Translations under genes and position numbers: made by a program
Notes under the pieces: model-generated
Database searches by the model: none
What the model was told of the DNA's origin: nothing
What the model saw: the letters and a program-made list of their open reading frames with translations, nothing else
Source: Streptomyces sp. S.PB5
GTDB taxonomy: Bacteria > Actinomycetota > Actinomycetes > Streptomycetales > Streptomycetaceae
Assembly: GCF_030403745.1 (NCBI RefSeq)
Contig: NZ_JAQMWP010000010.1
Coordinates: forward strand, 124,001-188,000
Length of the DNA stretch: 64,000 bases
Direction: 5' to 3'
Shown here: piece after piece, positions 17,218 to 25,365 of the stretch
How the letters are laid out: each line of letters opens with the position of its first letter
How positions within the stretch are numbered: the stretch's first letter is position 1

Positions 17218-18234
17218 ATGGGTGACGCGGTGGAACTGGAGGCGGGCGGCCGGACCGTACGGCTGTCCAGCCCGGACAAGGTCTTCTTCCCGGAGCGCGG
17301 TTTCACCAAGCTCGACCTGGCCCGCTACTACCAGGCCGTCGCCCCCGGCATCCTGCGCGCCCTCCGCAACCGCCCCACCACCCTGGAGCGCTACCCGGAC
17401 GGTGTGACCGGCGAGTCCTTCTTCCAGAAACGGGCCCCGAAGAACATGCCCGACTGGATCCCGACCGCCCACATCACCTTCCCCAGCGGCCGCAGCGCCG
17501 ACGAGATGTGCCCCACCGAACAGGCCGCCGTCCTGTGGGCCGCCCAGTTCGGCACGCTCACCTTCCACCCCTGGCCGGTCCGCCGCGACGACGTCGACAG
17601 CCCCGACGAACTCCGCATCGACCTCGACCCCCAACCGGGCACGGACTACGACGACGCCGTACGGGCGGCAGGTGAACTCCGCGCCGTGCTCGAGGAGTTC
17701 GGCGGACTGCGCGGCTGGCCGAAGACCTCCGGCGGACGCGGCCTGCATGTGTTCGTGCCGATCGAACCCCGCTGGACCTTCACCCAGGTGCGACGCGCGG
17801 CGATCGCGGTCGGGCGGGAGCTGGAACGCCGGATGCCGGACCAGGTGACGATCAAGTGGTGGAAGGAGGAGCGCGGGGAGCGCATCTTCATCGACTACAA
17901 CCAGACCGCCAGAGACCGGACCATCGCCTCCGCCTATTCCGTACGGCCGCGCCCGCACGCCCCGGTCTCCGCGCCCCTGCGCTGGGACGAGGTCGGCGTG
18001 GCGCACCCGCGGGACTTCGACCTCGCGACCATGCCCGCGCGCTTCGCCGAACTCGGCGATGTGCACGCGGACATGGACGATCACGCCTTCTCGCTCGACG
18101 CGCTCCTTGAGCTGGCGCGCCGCGACGAGCACGACCACGGGCTCGGTGATCTGCCGTACCCGCCCGAGTATCCGAAGATGCCGGGGGAACCCAAGCGGGT
18201 ACAGCCGAGCCGGGCGCGCAAGGAACCCTCCTAG
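17218..18234 (+). CDS. Non-homologous end-joining polymerase, LigD-Pol type
   Basis: A 338-residue archaeo-eukaryotic primase-like polymerase, equal to the polymerase domain of LigD. Conserved blocks are LSSPDKVFFPERGFTK at the N-terminus, FFQKRAPKNMPDW, RIDLDPQPG (metal-binding Asp pair near residue 140), TSGGRGLHVFVP, and ERIFIDYNQTARDRT near residue 222. Stand-alone Pol proteins work with Ku and a separate ligase, here probably the adjacent ligC. Its TAG stop lies within CTAG, shared with the stop of the convergent gene. Confidence 0.92.
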   Translation: MGDAVELEAGGRTVRLSSPDKVFFPERGFTKLDLARYYQAVAPGILRALRNRPTTLERYPDGVTGESFFQKRAPKNMPDWIPTAHITFPSGRSADEMCPTEQAAVLWAAQFGTLTFHPWPVRRDDVDSPDELRIDLDPQPGTDYDDAVRAAGELRAVLEEFGGLRGWPKTSGGRGLHVFVPIEPRWTFTQVRRAAIAVGRELERRMPDQVTIKWWKEERGERIFIDYNQTARDRTIASAYSVRPRPHAPVSAPLRWDEVGVAHPRDFDLATMPARFAELGDVHADMDDHAFSLDALLELARRDEHDHGLGDLPYPPEYPKMPGEPKRVQPSRARKEPS

Positions 18235-20438
18235 AGTTCCTTGATCCGCACGTCCCGGAACGAGACCACGTCCGTCGTGCCGTGCACCTGGAGTCCGATG
18301 TAACCGGAGGCGAACCGCCGCCCGTCCGTGCCCGGATCGTCCGAGCGGGACGGGACGAAGTCCTGGCCGCCGATGTTGTCGAACTCGTTGATCAGCGTGC
18401 CGTTGCGGTAGACCGAGTAGTGCTGGTCCACCACCCGGATCTCGTAGTCGTTCCAGGTGCCCTTCTGGGTGACGCCCGCGCCGGCCAGGCCCACGCGGTC
18501 GAACCCGTAGACCGAGCCGGTCTTGTACATGTCGCCGTCGGGCCGGTCGAAGACCTGCACCTCGTGCCCGTACTTGATGGCGGCCCACTCCGGACGCGGC
18601 TCCTCGGGGTGGTCGTGGACCCACGGGAAGCGCACGAACACACCGGAGTTGGCGTTGCCGGTGCCGGGGGCGTCGTCGCGCCACTGGAGGCGGAGCGAGA
18701 AGTCGCCGTACTTGCGCTGCGGGAACCACAGCATGCCGAGCCCGCCCCTGGTGGTCCCGGAGGTGATGGACCCGTCGGCGTTCAGGGCGAACGAACCGCC
18801 GCCCACCTGCTGCCACTTGGCGAAGGAGTCCGCGCTGCCGTCGAGGATCTTCCGGTAGCCCTCGGTCTGCCCGGGCCTGCCGATCCCGGACTCGCGGGCC
18901 GCCTCCCGGATGGCGTCGTACTCGCGCTCGTCGACGACCCCCTGTTTGAGCAGCTTGTCGAGGACGGTCTTCACGTGCTTGAGGAACAGCGCGTGGGAGG
19001 TCCACTCCTTCTCGTCCTCGATCAGCTCGTTGATGCGGCACCGGCTGTCGGTGAGCCGGTTCGGCACGCCCGAGTCGACCTCGCCGACGATCACCGTCGA
19101 CCGCTCGTCGAACTCCGGGCAGTTGGGGGCGGGGACCTGGCTCGACACCACGGTGAAGGTCACCGTGCGGGCGGCGGCGGTGTTGCCCGCCTCGTCCGTG
19201 GCCCGGTAGGCGAGGGTGTGAGTGCCGGCGCGGTCGACGATCACCGGTGTGCTGTATGCGATGTACGGTCCACCGTCGATCGAGTACTCGATCCGGTCGA
19301 CACCGGACCCGCCGTGCTCGTCCACCGCGCTCACGGTCACCCGGGCGCTGCCGACGTACGCCCCGTCCGAGTTCCGGGTGCCCTCGACGGTCACGCCGGT
19401 CACCGGCGGTGTGGTGTCCGGAGCCGGCGTCGCGACCACCGTGAACTGCACGCTCTTCTCGGCGGCGACGTTGCCCGCCTTGTCGGTGGCGCGGTAGCGC
19501 ACGGTGTGGGTGCCGAGCTGATGCACCATCACGGGCGCGGTGTACGCCTGCCAGGCCCCGCCGTCGACGGCGTACTCGATGGTGTTGACCCCGGAGCCGG
19601 TGTCGGACGCCGACACGGTCACCGTCGCCATGTCGAGATACGCCCCGTCCGGGTTCCGCTCGCCGGTCACCGTCGCCGAGGTGTCCGGGGGAGTGGTGTC
19701 GTCGGACGGCGGGGCGACGACCGTGAACTGCACGCTCTTCTCGGCGGAGACATTGCCCGCCTTGTCCAGCGCCCGGTAGCGGACGGTGTGAGTGCCGACC
19801 TGGTCGACGACGACGGGCGCGGTGTACGGAAGCCAGTCACCCGTACTGCCGACCGCGTACTGCATACCGTCGACACCCGACCCGCCGTCGTCGTCCGTCG
19901 CGCTGATCGCGACGCTCGCCGAACCGACGTACTGGCCCTGCGCGTTCTGAGTCCCGGTCACCTGCGCCGCCGCCTGGGGCGGGGTGGTGTCCTCGCCGGT
20001 GCCCTCGGTCACCACGAGGATGCCCTGCATGGAGCCGTGCCCCGGGATCGTGCAGTGGTAGAAGTAGCGGCCCGGGGTGAGGGTGACCTCGGCGGTGTGG
20101 CGGCCGCCCATGTCGTCGTTGGGGTTGGCGAGGATGTTGAGCTCGACGTCGCTGTTGAACTCGGGGTCCGATGTCACGAACGTCAACGTGTGCGGCATTC
20201 CGGTGGTGTTGCCGGTCGCCGTGCTGTTCTCGAAGACGATCGTCGCCTGACCCGCCACCGCGGTCGCGGGCGCCGAGGTGTACTTGGTGATGTCGTCGCC
20301 GGCCGTCCAGGTGAGGGTCTGGGCGGCGGCCGCCCTCTGATCGGCGGGCTGCTGGGCGGACACCGGTGCCGACTGCAGCCCCAGCATGATCAGTACGGCG
20401 GCCAGCAGCGCGGTCCAGACTCTTCGTTGCCGTTTCAC
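18231..20438 (-). CDS. Secreted cupredoxin / OmpL47-like repeat / DUF1080 protein
   Basis: A 735-residue exported protein. A signal peptide ends near SAQQ (residue 30). Residues 35-135 are a plastocyanin-like domain with type-1 copper ligands His (GMPHTLTF), Cys, His and Met in YHCTIPGHGSMQG. Three repeats of about 90 residues follow, each starting DTTPP and containing GSGV, IEY or MQY, and GTHTVRYRA-type segments (OmpL47-like beta domains). The C-terminal 190 residues are a DUF1080 (3-keto-disaccharide hydrolase) domain ending in VSFRDVRIKEL. The GTG start overlaps the stop of the upstream gene (GTGA). The role is probably extracellular sugar chemistry coupled to copper redox. Confidence 0.82.
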   Translation of the reverse strand: MKRQRRVWTALLAAVLIMLGLQSAPVSAQQPADQRAAAAQTLTWTAGDDITKYTSAPATAVAGQATIVFENSTATGNTTGMPHTLTFVTSDPEFNSDVELNILANPNDDMGGRHTAEVTLTPGRYFYHCTIPGHGSMQGILVVTEGTGEDTTPPQAAAQVTGTQNAQGQYVGSASVAISATDDDGGSGVDGMQYAVGSTGDWLPYTAPVVVDQVGTHTVRYRALDKAGNVSAEKSVQFTVVAPPSDDTTPPDTSATVTGERNPDGAYLDMATVTVSASDTGSGVNTIEYAVDGGAWQAYTAPVMVHQLGTHTVRYRATDKAGNVAAEKSVQFTVVATPAPDTTPPVTGVTVEGTRNSDGAYVGSARVTVSAVDEHGGSGVDRIEYSIDGGPYIAYSTPVIVDRAGTHTLAYRATDEAGNTAAARTVTFTVVSSQVPAPNCPEFDERSTVIVGEVDSGVPNRLTDSRCRINELIEDEKEWTSHALFLKHVKTVLDKLLKQGVVDEREYDAIREAARESGIGRPGQTEGYRKILDGSADSFAKWQQVGGGSFALNADGSITSGTTRGGLGMLWFPQRKYGDFSLRLQWRDDAPGTGNANSGVFVRFPWVHDHPEEPRPEWAAIKYGHEVQVFDRPDGDMYKTGSVYGFDRVGLAGAGVTQKGTWNDYEIRVVDQHYSVYRNGTLINEFDNIGGQDFVPSRSDDPGTDGRRFASGYIGLQVHGTTDVVSFRDVRIKEL

Positions 20439-22915
20439 TGAGCGGCCCCCCTCGCGAGCCGGCCGGCGGCCGGAGTGGGACCGCCGCCCTGGTAAGTGAC
20501 CCGCCACAGCGCCGACTTGGCGTCCGAGGTGAAGAAGCCGCGGCCGTAGTCGAGGACGTACAGCGAGCCGTCCGGACCGAACTTCCAGTCCATGAGGTTC
20601 TTGATGCCGTCGTTGCCGATCGGGATGATCTTCTTCAACGACTCGGAGTGCACGGGCAGTCCACCCGCACCATGGTTCTTCGGGTCGGTGATGACGGCGT
20701 TGCGCGGCTGGTCGGCGTCGTAGAAGTCACCGACGAACCACTTGCCGTCCCAGTACGCCGGCCACTTGTCGGCGCTGGTGCTTCCCGCGTCGTAGCGGTA
20801 GACCGGCCCGTTCATCGCGGCCTGCCCGCCGCCCTTGAGCCACGGCAGCAGGTAGGTGGACTCCTCCTGCTTGTAGGAGGGGATGCCGTTCGCGTCCCGC
20901 GGGAAGTCCGGTGCGCCGCCCTGCGGCGAGTACCAGATGTTGTTGCCGGTGACCGGCGGGAGGTTGACGAGGCCGTCGTTGTTCGGGGACTCGTTCTTCG
21001 GGTGGTCGCAGTCGTACCAGCCCAGCGGCTTCGACGGATCGGGGAGGTTGCGGTCGCGGTAGGGCTGCTTGTTGCCCATGCAGTACGGCCAGCCCCGGTT
21101 GCCCGCCTCGGTGATGACGGCGAACGTGTCGTATTTCGCCGGACCCCAGGTCGTCGAGGGCGCCGAGGCGTCCGGGCCGACCCAGCCGGCGTAGAGGATG
21201 TCGGTCTTCCTGTCGACGAAGATCCGGGCCGGGTTCCTGACGCCCATCACATAGATCTCACCGCGCGTCTTCCCGCCACCCTCGTCGGTCTCCTGTCCGG
21301 TGAAGAGGTTCCCGGCGGGCAGGGTGTACGTTCCGTCGGCCTCGGGGTGGATGCGCAGGATCTTGCCGTTGAGGTTGTTGGTGTTGCCGGCGGTGCGGCG
21401 CGCGTCGGCGAAGGAGACACCCTTGTAGTTCGGCTCCGGGTTGTTGCCCGAGTAACCGTCGCTGAAGCGGCTGGAGTTGTTGTCACCGGTCGCGATGTAC
21501 AGGTTGCCCTTGGAGTCCCAGGCCATCCCGCCGCCCGCGTGGCAGCAACTGTGGATCTGCACCGGCCACTTGAGCAGCACCTTCTCGCTGCCGAGGTCCA
21601 GCTTGTTCGTGGCGGGGTCGAGCGTGAACCGGGAGACCCGACGCTCGGCCATACGGGTGTCGCGGTCGATCCGAGAGTGCGGGGTGTAGTGCAGATACAC
21701 CCACCCGTTCTCCGCGAACCGCGGATCGAGCTCGATGCCGAGAAGTCCCTCCTCGACCTTGACCAGCTCGTCGCCGCCGCCCTTGTTGCCGAAGACGGTC
21801 AGGGCGCCCGCGAGCGTCACCTTCTTGGTCTTCGGGTCGTAGACGTGGATCTCGCCCTTGCCCTTGCCGATGTCGGGGTTGTTCCAGTCGGTGATCACCG
21901 GCTGGGAGGAGTCGGCGCCGCCCCGGCCGATGTAGAGCACCCGTCCGTCGGGCGCGGTGACCAGGCCGTGCGGCTCGCCGATCTGGTCGTTCTGCCCGGC
22001 CTGGTTGGGCTGGGTGAGACGCTCGGCCTTGTAGTTGCCGGTGATGGTCGCCTTGCAGTCGGCCTGCACCAGTCGCGTGGTCCACATCAGTGCGCCCCGC
22101 AGATGCGCACGGAAGTCGGTCTCGTCGTACGACGACACCGTGCCGCCCATGCCGGTGTAGAAGGAACGGCCGCCGTCGTAGTCACGGCACCAACTCACCG
22201 GATGGTCCCAGCCGTTCTTGGTGGCACCCGGCTGATAGGTCGACTCGCGGACCCGTGCCACGGTGTGCACGTCACCCGAGGGATTCCTCGCCCAGTTGAA
22301 CCACTGATCGGGCCGCTTCCACTGCACCGGCAGATCCTTCGTGGCCGGATGCCGGCGGTCGCCGACCTCGACGACCGCCCGCTGCACGGCCGTTGGACTG
22401 CCGGCGGCCGGACGCGCGCCGACGAGACCGGTGAACCAGTCCGAGTACGGCTCCGCCCGGGCCGCGTCATGGATGCCGACGAACCCGCCGCCGGCCTCCA
22501 TGTAGGCCTCGAGTCCGGCCTCCTGCTCCGGATCGAGGACATCACCGCCGCCCGTCAGGAAGACGATCGCGTTGTAGCGCCCGAGCTCGGTCTCGTCGGT
22601 GAACACCGAGGCGTCGTCGGTGGCCTCGGTGCTGAACCGCTGCTCGGTCGGCCCGGACAGGCCGATCTTCTCGATCGCCTCGATCCCGGCGTTCACCACC
22701 GGTGACTCCTCCCCGGCCGCGGCGGAACCGTGGAAGAGCAGCACCCGTACATTCGCGCCGCCCGGCGGCGACTTGATGGACATCGTTGTCAGGGGTGGTT
22801 CCGGGGCCGGGTACGCGCTGGCGGCGGGACCCGACAGCAGCCCGGCGACGACGACCCCGGCGGTCACACCCGCCACACAGATCCGTCTTCTCGTGCTCAA
22901 CCCTCGTAAGTGCAT
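20435..22915 (-). CDS. Secreted ThuA-domain / sugar (sorbosone-type) dehydrogenase fusion
   Basis: An 826-residue exported protein. The signal peptide ends near PAASAYP (residue 35). Residues 50-275 are a ThuA-like domain (VRVLLFHGS, GIHDAARAEPYSDW, KDLPVQW). Residues 300-800 are a beta-propeller of the glucose/sorbosone dehydrogenase family (EPHGLVTAPDGRVLYIGR, LLGIELDPRF, HAGGGMAWDSKGNLYIATGD, YVLDYGRGF). Such propellers often use PQQ, but no PQQ biosynthesis genes are in this window. GAGGAGG precedes the ATG at 22915. It is translationally coupled to the cupredoxin/DUF1080 gene and divergent from the laccase gene. Its substrate is unknown. Confidence 0.84.
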   Translation of the reverse strand: MHLRGLSTRRRICVAGVTAGVVVAGLLSGPAASAYPAPEPPLTTMSIKSPPGGANVRVLLFHGSAAAGEESPVVNAGIEAIEKIGLSGPTEQRFSTEATDDASVFTDETELGRYNAIVFLTGGGDVLDPEQEAGLEAYMEAGGGFVGIHDAARAEPYSDWFTGLVGARPAAGSPTAVQRAVVEVGDRRHPATKDLPVQWKRPDQWFNWARNPSGDVHTVARVRESTYQPGATKNGWDHPVSWCRDYDGGRSFYTGMGGTVSSYDETDFRAHLRGALMWTTRLVQADCKATITGNYKAERLTQPNQAGQNDQIGEPHGLVTAPDGRVLYIGRGGADSSQPVITDWNNPDIGKGKGEIHVYDPKTKKVTLAGALTVFGNKGGGDELVKVEEGLLGIELDPRFAENGWVYLHYTPHSRIDRDTRMAERRVSRFTLDPATNKLDLGSEKVLLKWPVQIHSCCHAGGGMAWDSKGNLYIATGDNNSSRFSDGYSGNNPEPNYKGVSFADARRTAGNTNNLNGKILRIHPEADGTYTLPAGNLFTGQETDEGGGKTRGEIYVMGVRNPARIFVDRKTDILYAGWVGPDASAPSTTWGPAKYDTFAVITEAGNRGWPYCMGNKQPYRDRNLPDPSKPLGWYDCDHPKNESPNNDGLVNLPPVTGNNIWYSPQGGAPDFPRDANGIPSYKQEESTYLLPWLKGGGQAAMNGPVYRYDAGSTSADKWPAYWDGKWFVGDFYDADQPRNAVITDPKNHGAGGLPVHSESLKKIIPIGNDGIKNLMDWKFGPDGSLYVLDYGRGFFTSDAKSALWRVTYQGGGPTPAAGRLARGAAQ

Positions 22916-22974
22916 GGGCACCTCCTCGGTCACAGCAACAGCGCGATGGAAGCTAGACCTCTTTACGCAACTCG

Positions 22975-23002
22975 CCAATACCTATGACCGAGTTGGGGTC
23001 AA
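22975..23002 (-). promoter_or_regulatory. Promoter of the ThuA/dehydrogenase gene
   Basis: On the minus strand TTGACC (23002 to 22997) and TATTGG (22980 to 22975) are spaced 16 nt apart, giving a start site near 22968 and a leader of about 50 nt. The segment is locally AT-rich compared with its surroundings. Confidence 0.45.
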
Positions 23003-23016
23003 CTTTGTCCCCGGTG

Positions 23017-23045
23017 TGGATAAACAGCAAAGGCGCCGGTACCGT
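23017..23045 (+). promoter_or_regulatory. Promoter of the small laccase gene
   Basis: TGGATA (23017-23022) and TACCGT (23040-23045) have a 17-nt spacer. The start site would be near 23052, giving a leader of about 70 nt that contains the two 17-bp-period direct repeats. The divergent promoter of the dehydrogenase gene lies only 15 bp away, so both could share a regulator. Confidence 0.4.
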
Positions 23046-23060
23046 CTCACAGGTTCATCA

Positions 23061-23093
23061 CAGGTACTGCTCCGCAACAGGTACTGCTCCGCA
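23061..23093 (+). repeat. Direct repeat in the laccase leader
   Basis: CAGGTACTGCTCCGCA occurs at 23061-23076 and again at 23078-23093, identical and with a 17-bp period. It ends 28 nt before the ATG. It may be a binding site, an mRNA element, or a recent slippage duplication. Confidence 0.6.
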
Positions 23094-23121
23094 CATCCCG
23101 TATCACGCTGGGGAGTTCTGC

Positions 23122-24147
23122 ATGGACAGACGCGGGTTCAACCGTCGGATGCTGCTGGGCGGCGCGGCCGTGGTGGGCACCGGGGCCGTCGCGACATCGT
23201 TGTCGGTGGCGCCGGAGGCGGCGAGCGCCGACGGGCCGGCACGGACGGCACCGGCCGGGGGCGAGGTGAGACACATCAAGCTGTACGCCGAGAAGCTCGC
23301 CGACGGGCAGCTGGGCTACGGCTTCGAGAAGGGCAAGGCGACGATCCCGGGCCCGCTCATCGAACTCAACGAGGGCGACACGCTGCACATCGAGTTCGAG
23401 AACACCCTGGACGTCGCGGCGAGCCTGCACGTCCACGGCCTGGACTACGAAATCTCCAGCGACGGAACGAAGTTGAACAGGAGCGACGTCGAACCGGGCG
23501 GCACCCGCACCTACACCTGGCGCACCCACGCCCCCGGCCGCCGCAAGGACGGCACCTGGCGGGCGGGCAGCGCGGGCTACTGGCACTACCACGACCATGT
23601 GGTGGGCACGGAACACGGGACGGGCGGCATCCGGAAGGGCCTCTACGGCGCGGTGATCGTCCGCCGCAAGGGCGACATCCTCCCGGACGCGACGCACACG
23701 ATCGTCTTCAACGACCTGCTCATCAACAACAAGCCCGCCCACTCGGGCCCCGACTTCGAGGCCACCGTGGGCGATCGGGTCGAGTTCGTGGTGATCACGC
23801 ACGGCGAGTACTACCACACCTTCCACATGCACGGTCACCGCTGGGCGGACAACCGCACGGGCCTGCTCACCGGGCCGGAGGACCCGAGCCAGGTCATCGA
23901 CAACAAGATCGTGGGACCGGCGGACTCCTTCGGCTTCCAGGTGATCGCGGGGGAGGGGGTCGGAGCGGGCGCGTGGATGTACCACTGCCATGTGCAGAGC
24001 CACTCCGACATGGGGATGGTGGGGCTGTTCCTGGTGAAGAAGACCGACGGGACGATTCCCGGGTACGAGCCGCACGAGCACGGCGGGCAACAGACCGGGG
24101 CCGAGCGGCGGACGGGGACCGGGCAGCGGCCCGAGCACGCTCACTGA
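23122..24147 (+). CDS. slac: Two-domain small laccase (multicopper oxidase)
   Basis: A 341-residue exported laccase that oxidises phenols and metals and reduces oxygen to water. A twin-arginine signal RRGFNRRMLLGG precedes a hydrophobic stretch, so it is probably exported folded via Tat. Copper ligands appear as HVHG and HYHDH in domain 1, then HTFHMHGH and HCHVQSHSDMGM in domain 2. Two cupredoxin domains instead of three identify the trimeric small-laccase group, of which S. coelicolor SLAC is the model. GGGGAG precedes the ATG. The gene is divergent from the secreted dehydrogenase pair. The C-terminus is His/Gly-rich. Confidence 0.95.
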   Translation: MDRRGFNRRMLLGGAAVVGTGAVATSLSVAPEAASADGPARTAPAGGEVRHIKLYAEKLADGQLGYGFEKGKATIPGPLIELNEGDTLHIEFENTLDVAASLHVHGLDYEISSDGTKLNRSDVEPGGTRTYTWRTHAPGRRKDGTWRAGSAGYWHYHDHVVGTEHGTGGIRKGLYGAVIVRRKGDILPDATHTIVFNDLLINNKPAHSGPDFEATVGDRVEFVVITHGEYYHTFHMHGHRWADNRTGLLTGPEDPSQVIDNKIVGPADSFGFQVIAGEGVGAGAWMYHCHVQSHSDMGMVGLFLVKKTDGTIPGYEPHEHGGQQTGAERRTGTGQRPEHAH

Positions 24148-24161
24148 CGGATCATGGGCGG

Positions 24162-25130
24162 GTGACTCTTCTTCTCACCCGCAGCGATCTGGAATCCGTG
24201 CTGGACCCGGCGGACGCTGTCGACGCCCTGCGGGACGGCTTCCGCGCGAGGTCCCCGGACGGGTCCGTCGCCGGGCAGCGGGTGCGGACGGATCTGCCGT
24301 TCCCGGGCACGGCGACCGCCCTGATTCCCGGGCTGCTGCCCGGAATCGAGGCCTACACGGTCAAGGTCAACGCCAAGTTCCCCGATGCGCGGCCCGCGTT
24401 GCGCGGGATCATCTGTCTGCACAGCGGGCACGACGGGGAGTTGCTCGCACTGCTGGACTCCGCGACGGTCACGGCATGGCGGACGGGACTGGCGGCGGCG
24501 CTGGGCACCCATGTGCTGGCCGGTGAGGGGAGTGTCCTGGGGGTGGTCGGGGCGGGGGCGCAGGCCGAGCTGACGGTCCGGGGGCTGGGGGTGCTGCGGG
24601 GGCACGGTGAGCTCGTCGTTCATGACACCGACGGGGAGCGGGCCGCGGAGTTCGTGGAACGGCATGGTGAAGGCCGGAACCGGGGCCGGGGCCGGGGCAG
24701 GGGTCGCGGCCGGGTCGTGGCGTCGGCGTCGGAGGTGGCCTCGCTCGCGGACACGGTTGTGCTGGCCACCTGGTCCCGCGAGCCGCTGCTGGACCTGGCG
24801 GACACCCGGGCGGGACAACACTTCACGAGTCTCGGTGCCGACGAACCGGGGAAGCGGGAGTTGGGCCTCGCACTGCTGAGGGAAGCGCTCGTCGTGGTCG
24901 ACGACCGTGAACTCGCCGCCACCATGGGCGCGTTGGCGGTCGGCGGGGTCACGGCCGACGCGACACTGGGCGAGGTGCTGCGGGGCGAGCATCCGGGCCG
25001 GACCGGGAAGGACAGCCGTACCGTCTACGCCCCGGTGGGGCTGCCCTGGCAGGACCTCGCCCTGGCCTGGACGGCCTACGAGCGGGCCCGCCGGGAGGGT
25101 GTCGGACGCCGGGTCGATCTGCTCGCCTGA
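24162..25130 (+). CDS. Ornithine cyclodeaminase / mu-crystallin family protein
   Basis: A 322-residue NAD(P)-binding protein of the OCD/mu-crystallin family, which includes ornithine cyclodeaminase, alanine dehydrogenases and ketimine reductases. Family blocks are YTVKVNAKFPD near residue 68, DSATVTAWRTGLAAALGTHVL split as DSATVTAWRT near residue 100, and the Rossmann motif GVVGAGAQAE near residue 130. GTG start at 24162, 14 nt after the laccase stop, so it may be co-transcribed with the laccase. A (Gly-Arg)n run near residues 175-185 is encoded by a GGGGCC-type hexanucleotide repeat and sits in a surface loop of the nucleotide-binding domain. Confidence 0.85.
   Translation: MTLLLTRSDLESVLDPADAVDALRDGFRARSPDGSVAGQRVRTDLPFPGTATALIPGLLPGIEAYTVKVNAKFPDARPALRGIICLHSGHDGELLALLDSATVTAWRTGLAAALGTHVLAGEGSVLGVVGAGAQAELTVRGLGVLRGHGELVVHDTDGERAAEFVERHGEGRNRGRGRGRGRGRVVASASEVASLADTVVLATWSREPLLDLADTRAGQHFTSLGADEPGKRELGLALLREALVVVDDRELAATMGALAVGGVTADATLGEVLRGEHPGRTGKDSRTVYAPVGLPWQDLALAWTAYERARREGVGRRVDLLA
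24674..24717 (+). repeat. CGGGGC hexanucleotide repeat inside the OCD gene
   Basis: About seven degenerate hexamers (CGGAAC, CGGGGC three times, AGGGGT, CGCGGC, CGGGTC) encode an Arg/Gly dipeptide run. The reading frame is maintained. It looks like a slippage-prone microsatellite. Confidence 0.6.
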
Positions 25131-25300
25131 CCCGGTTCAGGTGAGCTCGGACAGGGACGGCTCGGTGGCGGGCTCCTCCTGCACGGGGAGACGGGCACCG
25201 CGGCAGACGAGGCGGCGACGGACGAGGCGGCGACGGCCGAGGACGGCCGCGGGCGGCCAAGGGCGGTGCCGACCGGACGCAAGCGCATTCCGGTCGCCCC

Positions 25301-25312
25301 GAGAGCGCTCTC
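25301..25312. promoter_or_regulatory. LacI-type operator GAGAGCGCTCTC
   Basis: A perfect 12-bp palindrome with the central GCGC typical of LacI/CebR-type operators (compare the CebR consensus TGGGAGCGCTCCCA). It lies 54 nt before the LacI-family gene start and suggests autoregulation. I found no second copy in front of another gene in this window. Confidence 0.6.
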
Positions 25313-25365
25313 ACCCCTTCCCCGGCCAGGGCTATCCTGAGCCGCAACCACGAGGAGGGGCCCAA

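Noticed and set aside
18282..20441. A 719-codon open frame on the plus strand
   Set aside because: It is antisense to the cupredoxin/DUF1080 gene, whose domains are clear. Its composition (Asp/Gly/Val/Arg-rich, no family motifs) is the usual shadow in high-GC DNA.
20435..22915. Calling the dehydrogenase PQQ-dependent
   Set aside because: The propeller family often uses PQQ, but I could not place the cofactor ligands and there are no pqq genes in the window.
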